Source: Breznakibacter sp047600785
Lineage (GTDB): Bacteria; Bacteroidota; Bacteroidia; Bacteroidales; Marinilabiliaceae
Reading direction: 5' to 3'
NCBI GenBank assembly: GCA_047600785.1
Contig: JASGKH010000002.1
Span: forward strand, 3,162,001-3,226,000
Length of the DNA: 64,000 nt
Shown: one piece after another, positions 18,513-27,792 of the stretch
How the letters are laid out: every line of letters begins with the position of its first letter
Position numbering within the stretch: the first letter of the stretch is position 1
The notes under the pieces: generated by a model
What the model saw: the letters and a program-made list of their open reading frames with translations, nothing else
What the model was told of the DNA's origin: nothing
The model's database searches: none
Position numbers and translations under genes: made by a program

Positions 18513-20117
18513 TTAGTGGTTAATGGTTGAGAATTCCGTTTGGTCAATGCCGATGTTCCAAACTTTTCCGCTTATGGAATTGCCAAAGAAATCACTGGGG
18601 GGTAGACCATCTACTTTTATTCCCTTGCCCAGACCTTCAAAATCCGATCGGGACTTAAACATCCCCAACCCTTCGAATCCTTTGGGCGAAGGAGTTAAAA
18701 GCTGCCATTCCTTTCCATTTGGCAATGAATAGATATTCCCATTTTGGGTAGGCATGTGCCCGAAAACTCCCGAAAAAAGATTGTTGGCAAATTCAATGCC
18801 CTGGCAACCGGCCAAATCGATCTCGGTAGGTGTGTGCGACACAAACACGTTGTTGGCAAACCTTGTATCTCCGGGCATTCCGCCCCAACCCGAAAAATGG
18901 ATGAAGCGGTTGTCCAACGTATCGGCCAACTGGCCTGCATGGATAATAAGATTGTTGTAGAATTGGGTTTGTTTTGCCGGGCCGGCAAAATGTACCACCG
19001 GCGAAAACACGCCCGCATGGGTTCTGTGGCGACGGATGCCGTCGTTCAAGCTCACATTGTAACGAACGATGGTCCCCGTGTTTCCGACACTGTAATCGGA
19101 CCCTACGCCACCATCGTTGCAAACCAGCACAAAACCACCTTCATTGTCGTGGCTGTAATTATACTGTATGATGGTGTGACGGCAATTCCAGTCGGAATCG
19201 AAACCCTGTCCGTCCCATGGAGCTTTGTGATCGCTGACCTCGTTGAACTGGATAACGGTGTTGTCACAACTCCAAGGCCAAATCCCCGCAGCCGCCTCTC
19301 CCAAAGGGAGTAAACGGGTGCAATTGCGCATCACATTGTGTTCGATAAGTGCACCATCGCACCCAATGGGCACAATGCCATCACCGGGGACTTCTTCGAT
19401 CAGGTTTTTACGGATCACCACGTTTAGGTTGGGATTCCATTCCTGGCGTGACCAATATGCGCCAAATCTGATGGCGTTACGTTCGCACCGGCGAATGGTG
19501 CAACCTTCGATCAACAGTCCGTTAAAGATGCTAATGGTTTCTTTGCCGCCGTTTTCTATAAGAATACCGCACCCACCGCCTTTTTGCTTCTCCAGCAATC
19601 CGTTGACGTTCTCCACGTCAAGGTTTCGCAATGCAATATTTTTAGCGATGCCGTAGTTATCAATCTCCACCTTCAGGCCTGCCATTTTTGCCCGGCGTTG
19701 CGGAGCCTGGTTGACGATCCGCAGATCAATGATTTCAAAATTCTGAAGGTTATACATCCACACCGCGGCCGGAAGCGAACCTTGTCCGTCAATGGTAGGT
19801 TTTTCCCCGTCGCCGTATGAAGCGATCACGAATCTGGCATCGCCCGTCCTCTTCATCTGGGGTTTTAAGAGTCCTCCAAAAACCTGTCCCTTTTTAAAGA
19901 GCAACGTATCGCCGGGCATAAACATTTGCCGGTTAGCCCGTTCGATGGATTTCCATGCTTTTTGGGGCGATTTGCCGTGATGATCATCACTTCCGTATTG
20001 CGAATCGACATAATAGGTATTGCCACGGCCCAGTTTTCCCATTCCGGAAACAGGCATGTACAAAAAAGACAGCAGAACAAATAAATAAGATATCAATCGG
20101 GTGTGTCGGCCAAACAT
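18513..20117 (-). CDS. Secreted right-handed parallel beta-helix protein
   Basis: The product has 534 residues with a signal peptide (to about 25) and the family opening TYYVDSQYGSDDHHGKSP, followed by GDTLLFKKGQVFGG and serial beta-helix coils (for example LIEGCTIRRCERNAI, VIRKNLIEEVPGDGI, LIEHNVMRNCTRLL, TIIQYNYSHDNEGG). Such proteins bind or cleave polysaccharides (pectate-lyase-like or GH fold), but no specific family could be assigned by eye. It is the first gene of the leftward enzyme block and ends 2 bp before GH43. Activity is unknown; the context suggests a glycan-active role. Confidence 0.85.
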   Translation of the reverse strand: MFGRHTRLISYLFVLLSFLYMPVSGMGKLGRGNTYYVDSQYGSDDHHGKSPQKAWKSIERANRQMFMPGDTLLFKKGQVFGGLLKPQMKRTGDARFVIASYGDGEKPTIDGQGSLPAAVWMYNLQNFEIIDLRIVNQAPQRRAKMAGLKVEIDNYGIAKNIALRNLDVENVNGLLEKQKGGGCGILIENGGKETISIFNGLLIEGCTIRRCERNAIRFGAYWSRQEWNPNLNVVIRKNLIEEVPGDGIVPIGCDGALIEHNVMRNCTRLLPLGEAAAGIWPWSCDNTVIQFNEVSDHKAPWDGQGFDSDWNCRHTIIQYNYSHDNEGGFVLVCNDGGVGSDYSVGNTGTIVRYNVSLNDGIRRHRTHAGVFSPVVHFAGPAKQTQFYNNLIIHAGQLADTLDNRFIHFSGWGGMPGDTRFANNVFVSHTPTEIDLAGCQGIEFANNLFSGVFGHMPTQNGNIYSLPNGKEWQLLTPSPKGFEGLGMFKSRSDFEGLGKGIKVDGLPPSDFFGNSISGKVWNIGIDQTEFSTINH

Positions 20118-20620
20118 TACAGGTAGCTTATGTTTTATAATTCTTTAATGTGGTAAAGATCCATGCCCCGCTTGGTTCACATCTGTAGTCCAACCCGTTT
20201 TGGCAAGCCATTTTCCCACATTCCAAAATTATTTATCGCCTTACGGTAGGTCTGTCCCAAAAACAACAAATACTGTCACAAATTCGAAACAAGCGCTAAT
20301 TCCCTCCTGCGGCTTTACGGCCATGTAATCTTCACAAACAACTGGGTTAAAGCGACAAGAATCCTTTCCCTATCGTATTTGAATGTCATATTTTAAGTGC
20401 CCGATCCTATAATCCATCCGATTGGTTTCTCCGAAGGGCCGGGGAGGTTGGGACAACATGCATTTTTAAATAAACGACTAAAACGGAACGGGGATTGATT
20501 TGTCGAAAAATCAACATTCATCTTCGAGTTTGGAACAATAAAACCTCCGCACGACAAATAATTTTACAATGGCTGCTTATATGGCTCCAAACGTTTTTAA
20601 TTTCTTACCAAATCTTGATA
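20118..20620. other. Divergent promoter region between the two glycan operons
   Basis: This 503-bp gap separates the leftward beta-helix/GH43 block from the rightward LamG block. It contains a minus-strand -7-like element at 20224-20231 and, on the plus strand, TTTG at 20529-20532 and TAATTTTA at 20559-20566, although their 26-bp spacing is longer than usual. No gene is visible. Both blocks are likely controlled from here. Confidence 0.55.
20224..20231 (-). promoter_or_regulatory. Candidate -7 element for the beta-helix/GH43 block
   Basis: Read on the minus strand the sequence is TAATTTTG, a full match to the Bacteroidota -7 consensus TAnnTTTG, about 107 bp upstream of the beta-helix start. 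A TTTG lies further upstream (20258-20261, minus strand) but 26 bp away, more than the typical 19-21 bp, so confidence is limited. Confidence 0.35.
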
Positions 20621-22876
20621 ATGGAACGTATCTACTTCTTTACCACAGACAGGTTGGTGAAACTAATCCTGCTGGGAATGGGGTTCGTCGCGGCGTTCAC
20701 CTCCAAGGCACAGGATATCGACACCGGCCTGAAGCTGCACTACTCTTTCGATGCTGTTTCGGAAACCTTTGTGGCCGACGATTCGGGCAACAATAATCCG
20801 GGAACATTAAACGGCAACGCAACCGTTACCTCAGGCCATTCGGGGCAGGGGATCATGTGCACGGCAAAGGCCGACTATATTGCGGCGCCAGCCAACATTA
20901 ACGTGGGATTGACCTCGTTTACTTTTGCCACATGGGCCAAATTCTCGGCATTGAAAAACGCCAGCCGCTTTTTTGATTGGGGAAACGGGGTCGACGCCAC
21001 CAATAACTTTCTGGCATTTATTCCCAGTTACAATGCCGATGACGCATACATGGCACTCCGGTACAGAATGGCATCGGGAACGGCCTACAACGTGACTTCC
21101 ACCACCAAATGTCCCGTAGGCGAGTGGGCACATGTGGCCGTAACCTTCAATTGGAGCGCAGCCTCGAACACTGCCACTGCTATAATTTATTTGAACGGCG
21201 AACCCGTAGGATCGGCCAATGGACTCCCCTACAACCCAAACAGCGGTCTGGGCAACACAGCCGGCAACTACTTTGGTTATTCACGATGGACGCAGGATAC
21301 CAACGGATTCAATGGTATTTTTGACGATATCAGGGTGTACGATCGTGCCTTAACCGCCGATGACATTTTGACCTTAACCGGACTGAAAAACCTCAATCTC
21401 CAGTACGAGGCCCTTGATTTGGGCGATCTTTCGGCCGTATCAGACAATTTGCCGTTACCGGCACAAGGTCCCGATTATCCCGACGTGGCCATTTCATGGT
21501 CAAGTTCCAATGCCGGCATTATCAGCAATACGGGCGTGGTAAACCGTCCCGATTATTTTAACAGCCCGGTTACATTGACGGCAACGCTTACGCTGGGACA
21601 AAACTCAAAGACTAAAACGTTTGCCGCCACCGTGCTGGCGCAAGAGGGAACCACATTCGACGGCGACTTGCTGGTTCGCTACGATTTCTCGAACCTCAAC
21701 GGCCGTACGGTAAAGGATGTGGCCGAAAAGCAGTTTACCGGCACACTGGTAAACAATGCCACGATACGAACCATCGGCACCTGGCAAACCGGCATCTACA
21801 ACGTGCTCGATCTGGGCAACGGCACTGGTTATTTCGATATGGGTGCAGAAACGGGCAAAGTGGTTTGTCTTCTGAACGATTATACAATGTGTACTTATTT
21901 CCGTATTGAAAACGATTATACGGGGCTTTCATCGCACGGCAATTTCATTTGGAATTTCTCGAACAGCAATAACGCGGCAACCTCGCAAAACGGTTACATT
22001 ATCGGTAGCCTTAAGAACCAAAGCGTAAGCATTACGCCGGGTTATTACACCGTAACTTCGGGCAACCAGGCAGTCGTATTTGACAGTGAAGCCCTGAAAG
22101 GAAACTGGCACCATATGGCTTACACCCAAAAAGGAAACACAGGTACGCTTTACATCGACGGCATTCCCCTTTCCAACGCCACTATCAGCAATAAACCCTC
22201 CACAGCCCTGATCAAAAGCGGCCTAATGGGGACCCCGTACAACTGGATTGGCCGTTCGTGCTATACCTCCGATGTCTACCTGCGCAGAACCATGGTTTAC
22301 GATTTCAGAATTTACGGAAAAGCTCTAACGGATGAAGAAATCGGACAAGCCGGGTTAGACGTGCCCGGGAACATTGCCAAGCTCGAGACTGCTTACAACG
22401 CATTTGTGGCAACGGGCAAAACGGACGAGACACAGCTATTGGAAAAAACATACAATCCCGAAGCATCGGTACTGGAGATAGTAGGGACAAATAACGGGTC
22501 CACACATATCGATCTGGCATCGTTAAAAAAAGTCACCTTCACCGATCCCGACATGCAACTATGGACGGCAAACGGAGCATCACAAAGTCTTGCAACAGCC
22601 GGCATTGCCAAAATGCTGTTCACCCAAAACGCCACGTCCATAAAACCGGTAACCGGTCACGCCAGGTTATCGGCAACTCCCAATCCGGCTACCCGCTACA
22701 TCCGGTTGGACAATATCGCAGCAGACCGGATCGTGTCGCTTTATTCCCTGTCGGGTCAGTTGTTATTACAGCACCGCACCGCATTGGCGACCGATAAAAT
22801 AGATGTAAGCGCGCTGCCCAGTGGCGTATATATTGTTAAAACCGGCCATTGGGTCACAAAATTCACCAAGAAATGA
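20621..22876 (+). CDS. LamG-domain secreted protein with T9SS sorting domain
   Basis: The start at 20621 (MERIYFFTTDR) gives a signal peptide ending near SKAQD; the frame is open from 20495 but the added segment is not signal-like. The 751-residue protein has a first concanavalin A-like LamG domain (LKLHYSFDAVSE to FDDIRVYDRALTADD), an atrophied bacterial Ig domain (AISWSSSNAGIISNTGVVNRP), a second LamG domain (LLVRYDFSNLNG to MVYDFRIYGKALTDEEI) and a T9SS sorting domain (LSATPNPATRYIRLDN, LPSGVYIVKTG). LamG domains bind sugars. No catalytic signature is visible, so it may be a surface carbohydrate-binding protein. Its stop overlaps the start of the next gene (ATGA). Confidence 0.85.
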   Translation: MERIYFFTTDRLVKLILLGMGFVAAFTSKAQDIDTGLKLHYSFDAVSETFVADDSGNNNPGTLNGNATVTSGHSGQGIMCTAKADYIAAPANINVGLTSFTFATWAKFSALKNASRFFDWGNGVDATNNFLAFIPSYNADDAYMALRYRMASGTAYNVTSTTKCPVGEWAHVAVTFNWSAASNTATAIIYLNGEPVGSANGLPYNPNSGLGNTAGNYFGYSRWTQDTNGFNGIFDDIRVYDRALTADDILTLTGLKNLNLQYEALDLGDLSAVSDNLPLPAQGPDYPDVAISWSSSNAGIISNTGVVNRPDYFNSPVTLTATLTLGQNSKTKTFAATVLAQEGTTFDGDLLVRYDFSNLNGRTVKDVAEKQFTGTLVNNATIRTIGTWQTGIYNVLDLGNGTGYFDMGAETGKVVCLLNDYTMCTYFRIENDYTGLSSHGNFIWNFSNSNNAATSQNGYIIGSLKNQSVSITPGYYTVTSGNQAVVFDSEALKGNWHHMAYTQKGNTGTLYIDGIPLSNATISNKPSTALIKSGLMGTPYNWIGRSCYTSDVYLRRTMVYDFRIYGKALTDEEIGQAGLDVPGNIAKLETAYNAFVATGKTDETQLLEKTYNPEASVLEIVGTNNGSTHIDLASLKKVTFTDPDMQLWTANGASQSLATAGIAKMLFTQNATSIKPVTGHARLSATPNPATRYIRLDNIAADRIVSLYSLSGQLLLQHRTALATDKIDVSALPSGVYIVKTGHWVTKFTKK

Positions 22877-23901
22877 GAAAAGGAATATTTTTTACTTTGG
22901 CCGGTATTTTGGCAATAGTGACCATGTTTGCCGCCGATATAACTCTAAACATATACAAAACCGACAAAAAGACCGAGCGGTTTGTGATCAACCACATTGA
23001 CAGCGTAAAAATTGATAACGCCAATAAGTTGATGCACGTCCACAAGAAAGACGGCACGGTAAGCACAATCCCGGTGGCCGAGATCGATAGCATGAACTAT
23101 TCGTCGGGCGAATACTCCCTGCCCGTGGTACAAACCGTATCGGCCCAGTACAACGCCGCTCTTGGGAAAATAGTGTGTACGGCGAACATTGATTCTGACG
23201 GCAGCTGCGAATTGGCAGAAAGGGGAATTTGCTGGTCGAAATCGACTAATCCCACCATTGCCGATAACAAATCGGGATCAGGAACCGTCGCAGGAAAATT
23301 TTATGCCGTCACCGATGCCGTCACGCTGGGCGATACCTACTACGTAAGAGCTTATGCCACCAACTGTAAGGGTATCACATATGGCCAAGCATTACAGGTA
23401 AAGGCTTTGATGGGTAACGTCACCTACACGTTGGGTATTGACCAGGGTACTTACCCCCAATACTATACCCTGATAAAAACGGCGATGGACAGCGCGTGTT
23501 ATTACTATAACCGCTATACTTCGTTCAAAGCCAATATTTACGTGTATTACAACGACGGCATCCCCACTGCCCAGGCCAATTATCATGGCAGTATGGGTTT
23601 TGGCCCAAATACCACCTATATGTGGGTAGGAACCGCCATGCACGAAATGGCACACTTCTTCGGCTCGGGGACCACCACGGTATGGCAAAACCTAGTGGTG
23701 GGCGGTGTTTGGCAAGGCCCAAAGGGACAGGCCCTGTGCCAGGAGCTTACCGGACAAACACTAAAAGGGGATTCACAACATTATTGGCCTACCGGCATCA
23801 ACCAACGTTCGGAGGTAAGCTCCGTGACCGACCTTGTTAACCACGCCAGAGTGGTACAGGCCATGTTGGTAGAGGATTGCGGATTGCCGACAAGTTGGTA
23901 G
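22873..23901 (+). CDS. Secreted FN3-like protein with zincin-like HExxH domain
   Basis: The ATG at 22873 overlaps the LamG stop in ATGA, so translation is probably coupled. The 342-residue protein has a signal peptide (1-21), a short Bacteroidota N-terminal beta module (FVINHIDSVKI, VAEIDSMNYSS), a fibronectin III-like module with the GICWSKSTNPT signature (about 84-178), and a C-terminal domain with His257-Glu258-x-x-His261 in AMHEMAHFFGSGT. A conserved-looking GDSQHYWPTG segment (His303) may supply a third zinc ligand. I recall similar domains beside ricin-lectin and CBM modules of biomass degraders; substrate and protease activity are unproven. There is no lipobox and no T9SS domain. Confidence 0.75.
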   Translation: MRKGIFFTLAGILAIVTMFAADITLNIYKTDKKTERFVINHIDSVKIDNANKLMHVHKKDGTVSTIPVAEIDSMNYSSGEYSLPVVQTVSAQYNAALGKIVCTANIDSDGSCELAERGICWSKSTNPTIADNKSGSGTVAGKFYAVTDAVTLGDTYYVRAYATNCKGITYGQALQVKALMGNVTYTLGIDQGTYPQYYTLIKTAMDSACYYYNRYTSFKANIYVYYNDGIPTAQANYHGSMGFGPNTTYMWVGTAMHEMAHFFGSGTTTVWQNLVVGGVWQGPKGQALCQELTGQTLKGDSQHYWPTGINQRSEVSSVTDLVNHARVVQAMLVEDCGLPTSW

Positions 23902-24100
23902 ACATCCCTTAACACGCTGGGCAGGCCACAGAAAAAGTAATCCCCAAAGGAATAAGAACCGGTACTGACCACCGGCTCTGCATTCTGGCGAAGCAGTTCA
24001 ACGGCCAAACTTTTTGGGCAACTGTGTTTCCGTCATGATTTGGGCACATGCCATATGACGAATGTCTTATATCTTTTGTATCCATCGAACAAACCGATCA

Positions 24101-24958
24101 ATGAAAAAAAAGCTTGTTTTTACATTCCTCTTTTACATGGGGATTGTTTCAGGTTGGGCACAAACCAATCTCGTTGAAAATTGGGACGGCAACGGCGACA
24201 ACGTCACAACCTCCTCCTTTCCGAACAATTACGGGTGGGATGTCACAGTAGGCACGTTCAACTATGCCAACTCCACCAGTGGGGTGCGGTGGAGCGACGT
24301 GACATCGGGACATACGCTTAACGGAACCACGTATATCGGACGATTACTGATGGTTCGTTGGGATGGTTCGGGAAATACGTCCCTCGCGTCGGTTTATAGT
24401 TACCCTGTAACATTGGAAGCCAACAAAAAATATAAGTTTACATGGATTTACGAATGGTGGAACAATGCCTCGGTACCAACCTATACCGTGGGCATTGACT
24501 CCGGCAAAACGGGAACCAGCCCGATTGCAAGCAAAAGTTTTATTTGTTCATCGACCCGGAATCAACTCCAGCAAGGAGAGATGTCATTTTTCAATACCTC
24601 TGCGGGAACATTTTACCTGACCATCACGGCCAATAACCTTGCCGTGCTGGGCGGCATCGGGGAACTGTCGATCGTGGAAGTACCTTCGGTGCTGGAATGT
24701 GATGAGGCATCGGTATCGCTCAACTATTTTGAATCAGAGAAAACCATTTCCATCACCCCAAACGGAAGCAACAACCCAATCTCCCTTATTGCTCCCGAAG
24801 GCATTAATCTATCTACCAATATATTGGCACACAGTGGTGGAAAAGTGACGGTATCATCGGCCGATTCGTCGGCCGTGATGGCACAAATTACGGTTACACA
24901 GGGAACCGACGTGCTGGGCATTCCTGTCAGCGCATCGTTTCCCGAAAAGTTTCCTTAA
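24101..24958 (+). pseudogene. BNR_4 protein, 5' part of a frameshifted gene
   Basis: The start at 24101 gives a signal peptide (MKKKLVFTF to GWAQ) and about 265 further residues: a jelly-roll CBM-like domain (VENWDGNGDNV to LTITANNLAVLGG) and an Ig-like module ending ASFPEKF. The frame stops at 24956-24958 (TTT CCT TAA). Skipping one base near 24953 restores frame with LNLAKIDTLNTDGAWCWF, the normal beginning of a BNR_4 propeller, so this and the downstream frame are one gene of about 987 codons. The cause may be a real one-base insertion, an assembly error, or +1 recoding at CCT TAA. Confidence 0.8.
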
Positions 24959-27065
24959 TCTCGCCAAAATCGATACACTGAACACGGATGGGGCCTGGTG
25001 CTGGTTTAACGATCCGCGCGCCATTTATTACAAAGGGGCCAGAGAACAAACCTACTTCTCATGGGTCAATAAGTCGGGTGACATGATGGTATCGGCTTAC
25101 GACCACGAAACAGGGATCTACACTGAAAAACTGCTTTATCCGAAACTGGAAGTAGACGATCACGACAATCCTGCCATTTTCATTCGAAAAGACGGTCGTC
25201 TGGTAGTCTATTTCTCAAAGCATACCACTGCACCTGCCCATCGGTTTATTTCCTCTAACCCGGAGGACATTACTTCGTGGGGAAACGACTATCAATTCGG
25301 CGTCAATGTCACGTATCCTTACCCGTTTCAGGTAGGCGACCAGATTTATGTGTTCTACCGTGGGTTAGACTGGCATCCCACATTGGTTATTTCTGACGAC
25401 GACGGCGAAACCATGGGCACGCCCCGGCAGTTTATCGCAGGCGGAGGATCGCGGCCTTACGCCCGTTACTGCCAGGACAATGCAGGAACCATACACGTGG
25501 CGTTTACAACGGGACATCCGCGCGACGTGGCCAACAACAAAATCTATTACGCACAATTTAAGGACGGCAAGTTTTATAAAGCCGACGGCACCTTCATTAA
25601 AGAATTTACAGGGACGGAAACCGCGCTGAACATCGATCAAAACGAAGCCGAGACCGTGTACGACGCGGCGGCGGGAAAAGGCTGGATCTGGGACATTACC
25701 GTGGACGAACACAACAACCCGGTTTTGGTGTATGCCTCGTTCCCTACCGATACCGACCACCGTTACCACTATGCCCGCTGGACCGGTACCGAATGGTTCC
25801 GAAAAGAACTGACCAAAGCGGGCAAATGGTTTCCCCAAACGCCAGCAGGTGCATCCGAACCGGAACCCAATTATTCAGGCGGCATTATTTTGGACTACAA
25901 CGACCCGTCAGTGGTTTATTTGTCCAAACAGGTCAAAGGCGTTTTCGAAATATTCAAATATACCACCCCCGACAAAGGCATTACCTGGGATTCGACGGCC
26001 ATTACATGGAACACGCCCGCACATTTGGTGAACGTTCGGCCCATTGTTCCCCGCAACCATAAACCAGGCTGTTTCGATGTGGTATGGATGCGCGGCACTT
26101 ATCAGTATTATACCAACTATAACACATCGTTGGTGTTCAGCGCACCCGTAGCCGGCGAAACGCTCAATGCCATTGCGTTCGATGTGGAGTCGATGGAAAT
26201 GAAGAAAAGCATCAGCAGGCAGATCAATGTGTCGTTCATCCCGTTCCTTACCACCAACAAAAGTTTGGTGTGGACATCGTCGGACGAAAACGTAGCCGTT
26301 GTGGCCAACGGACTGGTAACGGCCATTGCCCCGGGAACGGCCATCATTACCGCGATTGCCTACAACGGAGTAAAAACCACCTGTCTGGTCAATGTGTCGG
26401 AACCCAATTATGTGGCCAACATATGGTTTGATTTCGGGACATCTACATCGCCTGTGGCAACAGGTGCCGTGCAAATCACCGAATCAACGCTGATCACCGA
26501 TTCGTACGGCTGGACGGACGTTCTGTGGTCCCGTGACAGGGGTTCCTCGGCCAGCGATGAATTAAGAGATTTCAATATGTCATCGGAAGAAAAGACATTC
26601 AAAATATTTGTCCGTCCCGGCGCTTACCGGATTACCACAAAACAAGGCGATCTGTCTTACGCACACGACAACATGAACCTTTATGTCAATGGAGAACCGA
26701 AACTATCGAACGTCTATTCAGGCATCAACTCGTACACCACCAATACATTTGATGTGAATACCGCCAACGACTTCCTGGAATTGACGTTTTCGGATGGCGG
26801 CGGCTCTGATGCCAACTGGGTGATCAACTCCTTGAAAATCGAAGCACAAACCGTCACTGCTTTACCCAAAACAGAATCTTCACCCATTCCATCCGCCGGT
26901 ACCATGAGGGTTTATGACATGAGCGGAAGAATGATATGGACCGAAAACCTTAACGGGACTCCTTACCTCTACCTGTTGGCCAACCGCCGCTTACGGCAAG
27001 GTGTATATCTGGTAAAAATTGCATATGCCAACCAAACAGAATCAATAAAACATATTGTGGACTAA
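24954..27065 (+). pseudogene. BNR_4 beta-propeller protein, 3' part of the frameshifted gene
   Basis: In this frame there is no start codon until the in-frame ATG at 25083, which would delete the conserved GAWCWFNDPRAIYY opening of the BNR_4 domain. The propeller runs to about 26130 (VYFSKHTTAPAHRF, GGGSRPYARYCQD, HRYHYARWTGTEW, WMRGTYQYYTNYN), followed by a BIG_2 Ig-like module (LVWTSSDENVAVVANGLVTAIAPG), a CBM-like module and a T9SS sorting domain (RVYDMSGRMIW, LRQGVYLVKI). BNR_4 proteins include, from memory, ulvan lyases and L-rhamnose-alpha-1,4-glucuronate lyases (PL42). With rhaM nearby, release of rhamnose-linked uronic acid is an attractive but unproven role. Confidence 0.8.
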
Positions 27066-27291
27066 ATCGATGTAGATACGCTGGTTCATTGAATTTTCTT
27101 GCAACAAATTAAAGAGTTGTTCGACCTCTATTCAATATAGAATCAGTGTATCATCGAAGATGGCCCAAATCACAAACGGGGAAAGAGAGTGGACGATCGG
27201 AAAAATGCAGGGTATGTAACCCTGGGTAGTCAAAAGATCGCAAAGAATAAGATTTGGTCTTTTGTCAACCGGTATCTTAATTTATTCTCAA

Positions 27292-27432
27292 GCAAGTCGA
27301 AAAGATAATAGTCCGGAATTTCTGGCGGCAGCCTTACAGGAATGGTGCATCGACAGAGGGATCATAACATCCAACTTGGCAGATTGACCCAGAATGGCCA
27401 CGGTTGAATAGTTCAACAGAACGTTTTATCTA
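27292..27432 (+). mobile_element. IS3-family transposase (OrfB) remnant
   Basis: From 27304 the frame reads DNSPEFLAAALQEWCIDRGI, matching the DNGPEF...ALxxWCxxxGI block of IS3-type rve integrase cores. After a stop (TGA at 27385-27387) it continues PRMATVE, another stop (TAG), then FNRTFY, corresponding to the QNGYVERFNRTYR block. The two in-frame stops and the lack of the rest of the element show a dead fragment. No terminal inverted repeats were found. Confidence 0.75.
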
Positions 27433-27565
27433 TAAGAACGTACTGAAAACAGGGAACTCTCGGAAATACCCATTTGGGGGCTAATGTTTTAGAATTTCCG
27501 GTGCATTTTAACCGCACAAGTGAATCAAATAGTTTCAGCTTGTCGATCTTGTCAAAGAAATCCAT
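27413..27565 (-). pseudogene. Remnant of a small helix-turn-helix protein
   Basis: From an ATG at 27565 the minus strand reads MDFFDKIDKLKLFDSLVRLKCTGNSKTLAP, like the start of small Bacteroidota HTH proteins in which ...TGTPEELAxxLGIS follows. The frame then degrades, but another frame directly continues QMGISESSLFSVRSYR before a stop, which fits the missing recognition helix. A frameshift around 27473-27482 therefore explains the break. It overlaps the end of the IS3 remnant. The family assignment rests on pattern only. Confidence 0.4.
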
Positions 27566-27710
27566 GATTACAAAGATTGGGTTACTAAACGAACAATGCC
27601 GCATACAAATACCATAGTAGTATGCTTTCATTGTTCTAGCAAATTGTAAACAAGCAAATCGATAAAACCAAAAAATATCTTTGCAAAATGAATCTGCTTT
27701 GAAAGTTGTT

Positions 27711-27752
27711 AAAAAGCCTCCCATTACACCAAAAACGAGGCAATGGGAGGCT
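27711..27752 (-). terminator. Rho-independent terminator after the NDH-2 gene
   Basis: AGCCTCCCATT (27715-27725) pairs perfectly with AATGGGAGGCT (27742-27752) over a 16-nt loop. On the minus strand the stem is followed by TTTTT (complement of 27711-27715). It lies about 40 bp past the stop of the leftward NADH dehydrogenase gene. Confidence 0.8.
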
Positions 27753-27792
27753 AAATGATTTCTTACCCGCAAAAGGAACCGAAAAGCTTTCG

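Larger units (their letters stand above)
27066..27790. other. Decayed mobile-element region
   Basis: No intact gene is present in these 725 bp. The stretch holds an IS3-type transposase remnant (27292-27432), an opposite-strand broken helix-turn-helix gene (27413-27565) and the terminator of the NADH dehydrogenase gene (27711-27752). A perfect plus-strand TATCTTTG at 27676-27683 leads into no gene and may be a leftover promoter. It marks the boundary of the glycan region. Confidence 0.65.

Noticed and set aside
20529..20566. TTTG and TAATTTTA as a promoter of the LamG gene
   Set aside because: The 26-bp spacing is too long for the 19-21 bp usual in Bacteroidota, so it is mentioned only in the intergenic note.
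27676..27683. Perfect -7 element TATCTTTG on the plus strand
   Set aside because: It leads into the terminator of the leftward NDH-2 gene and no plus-strand gene follows; probably a relic.
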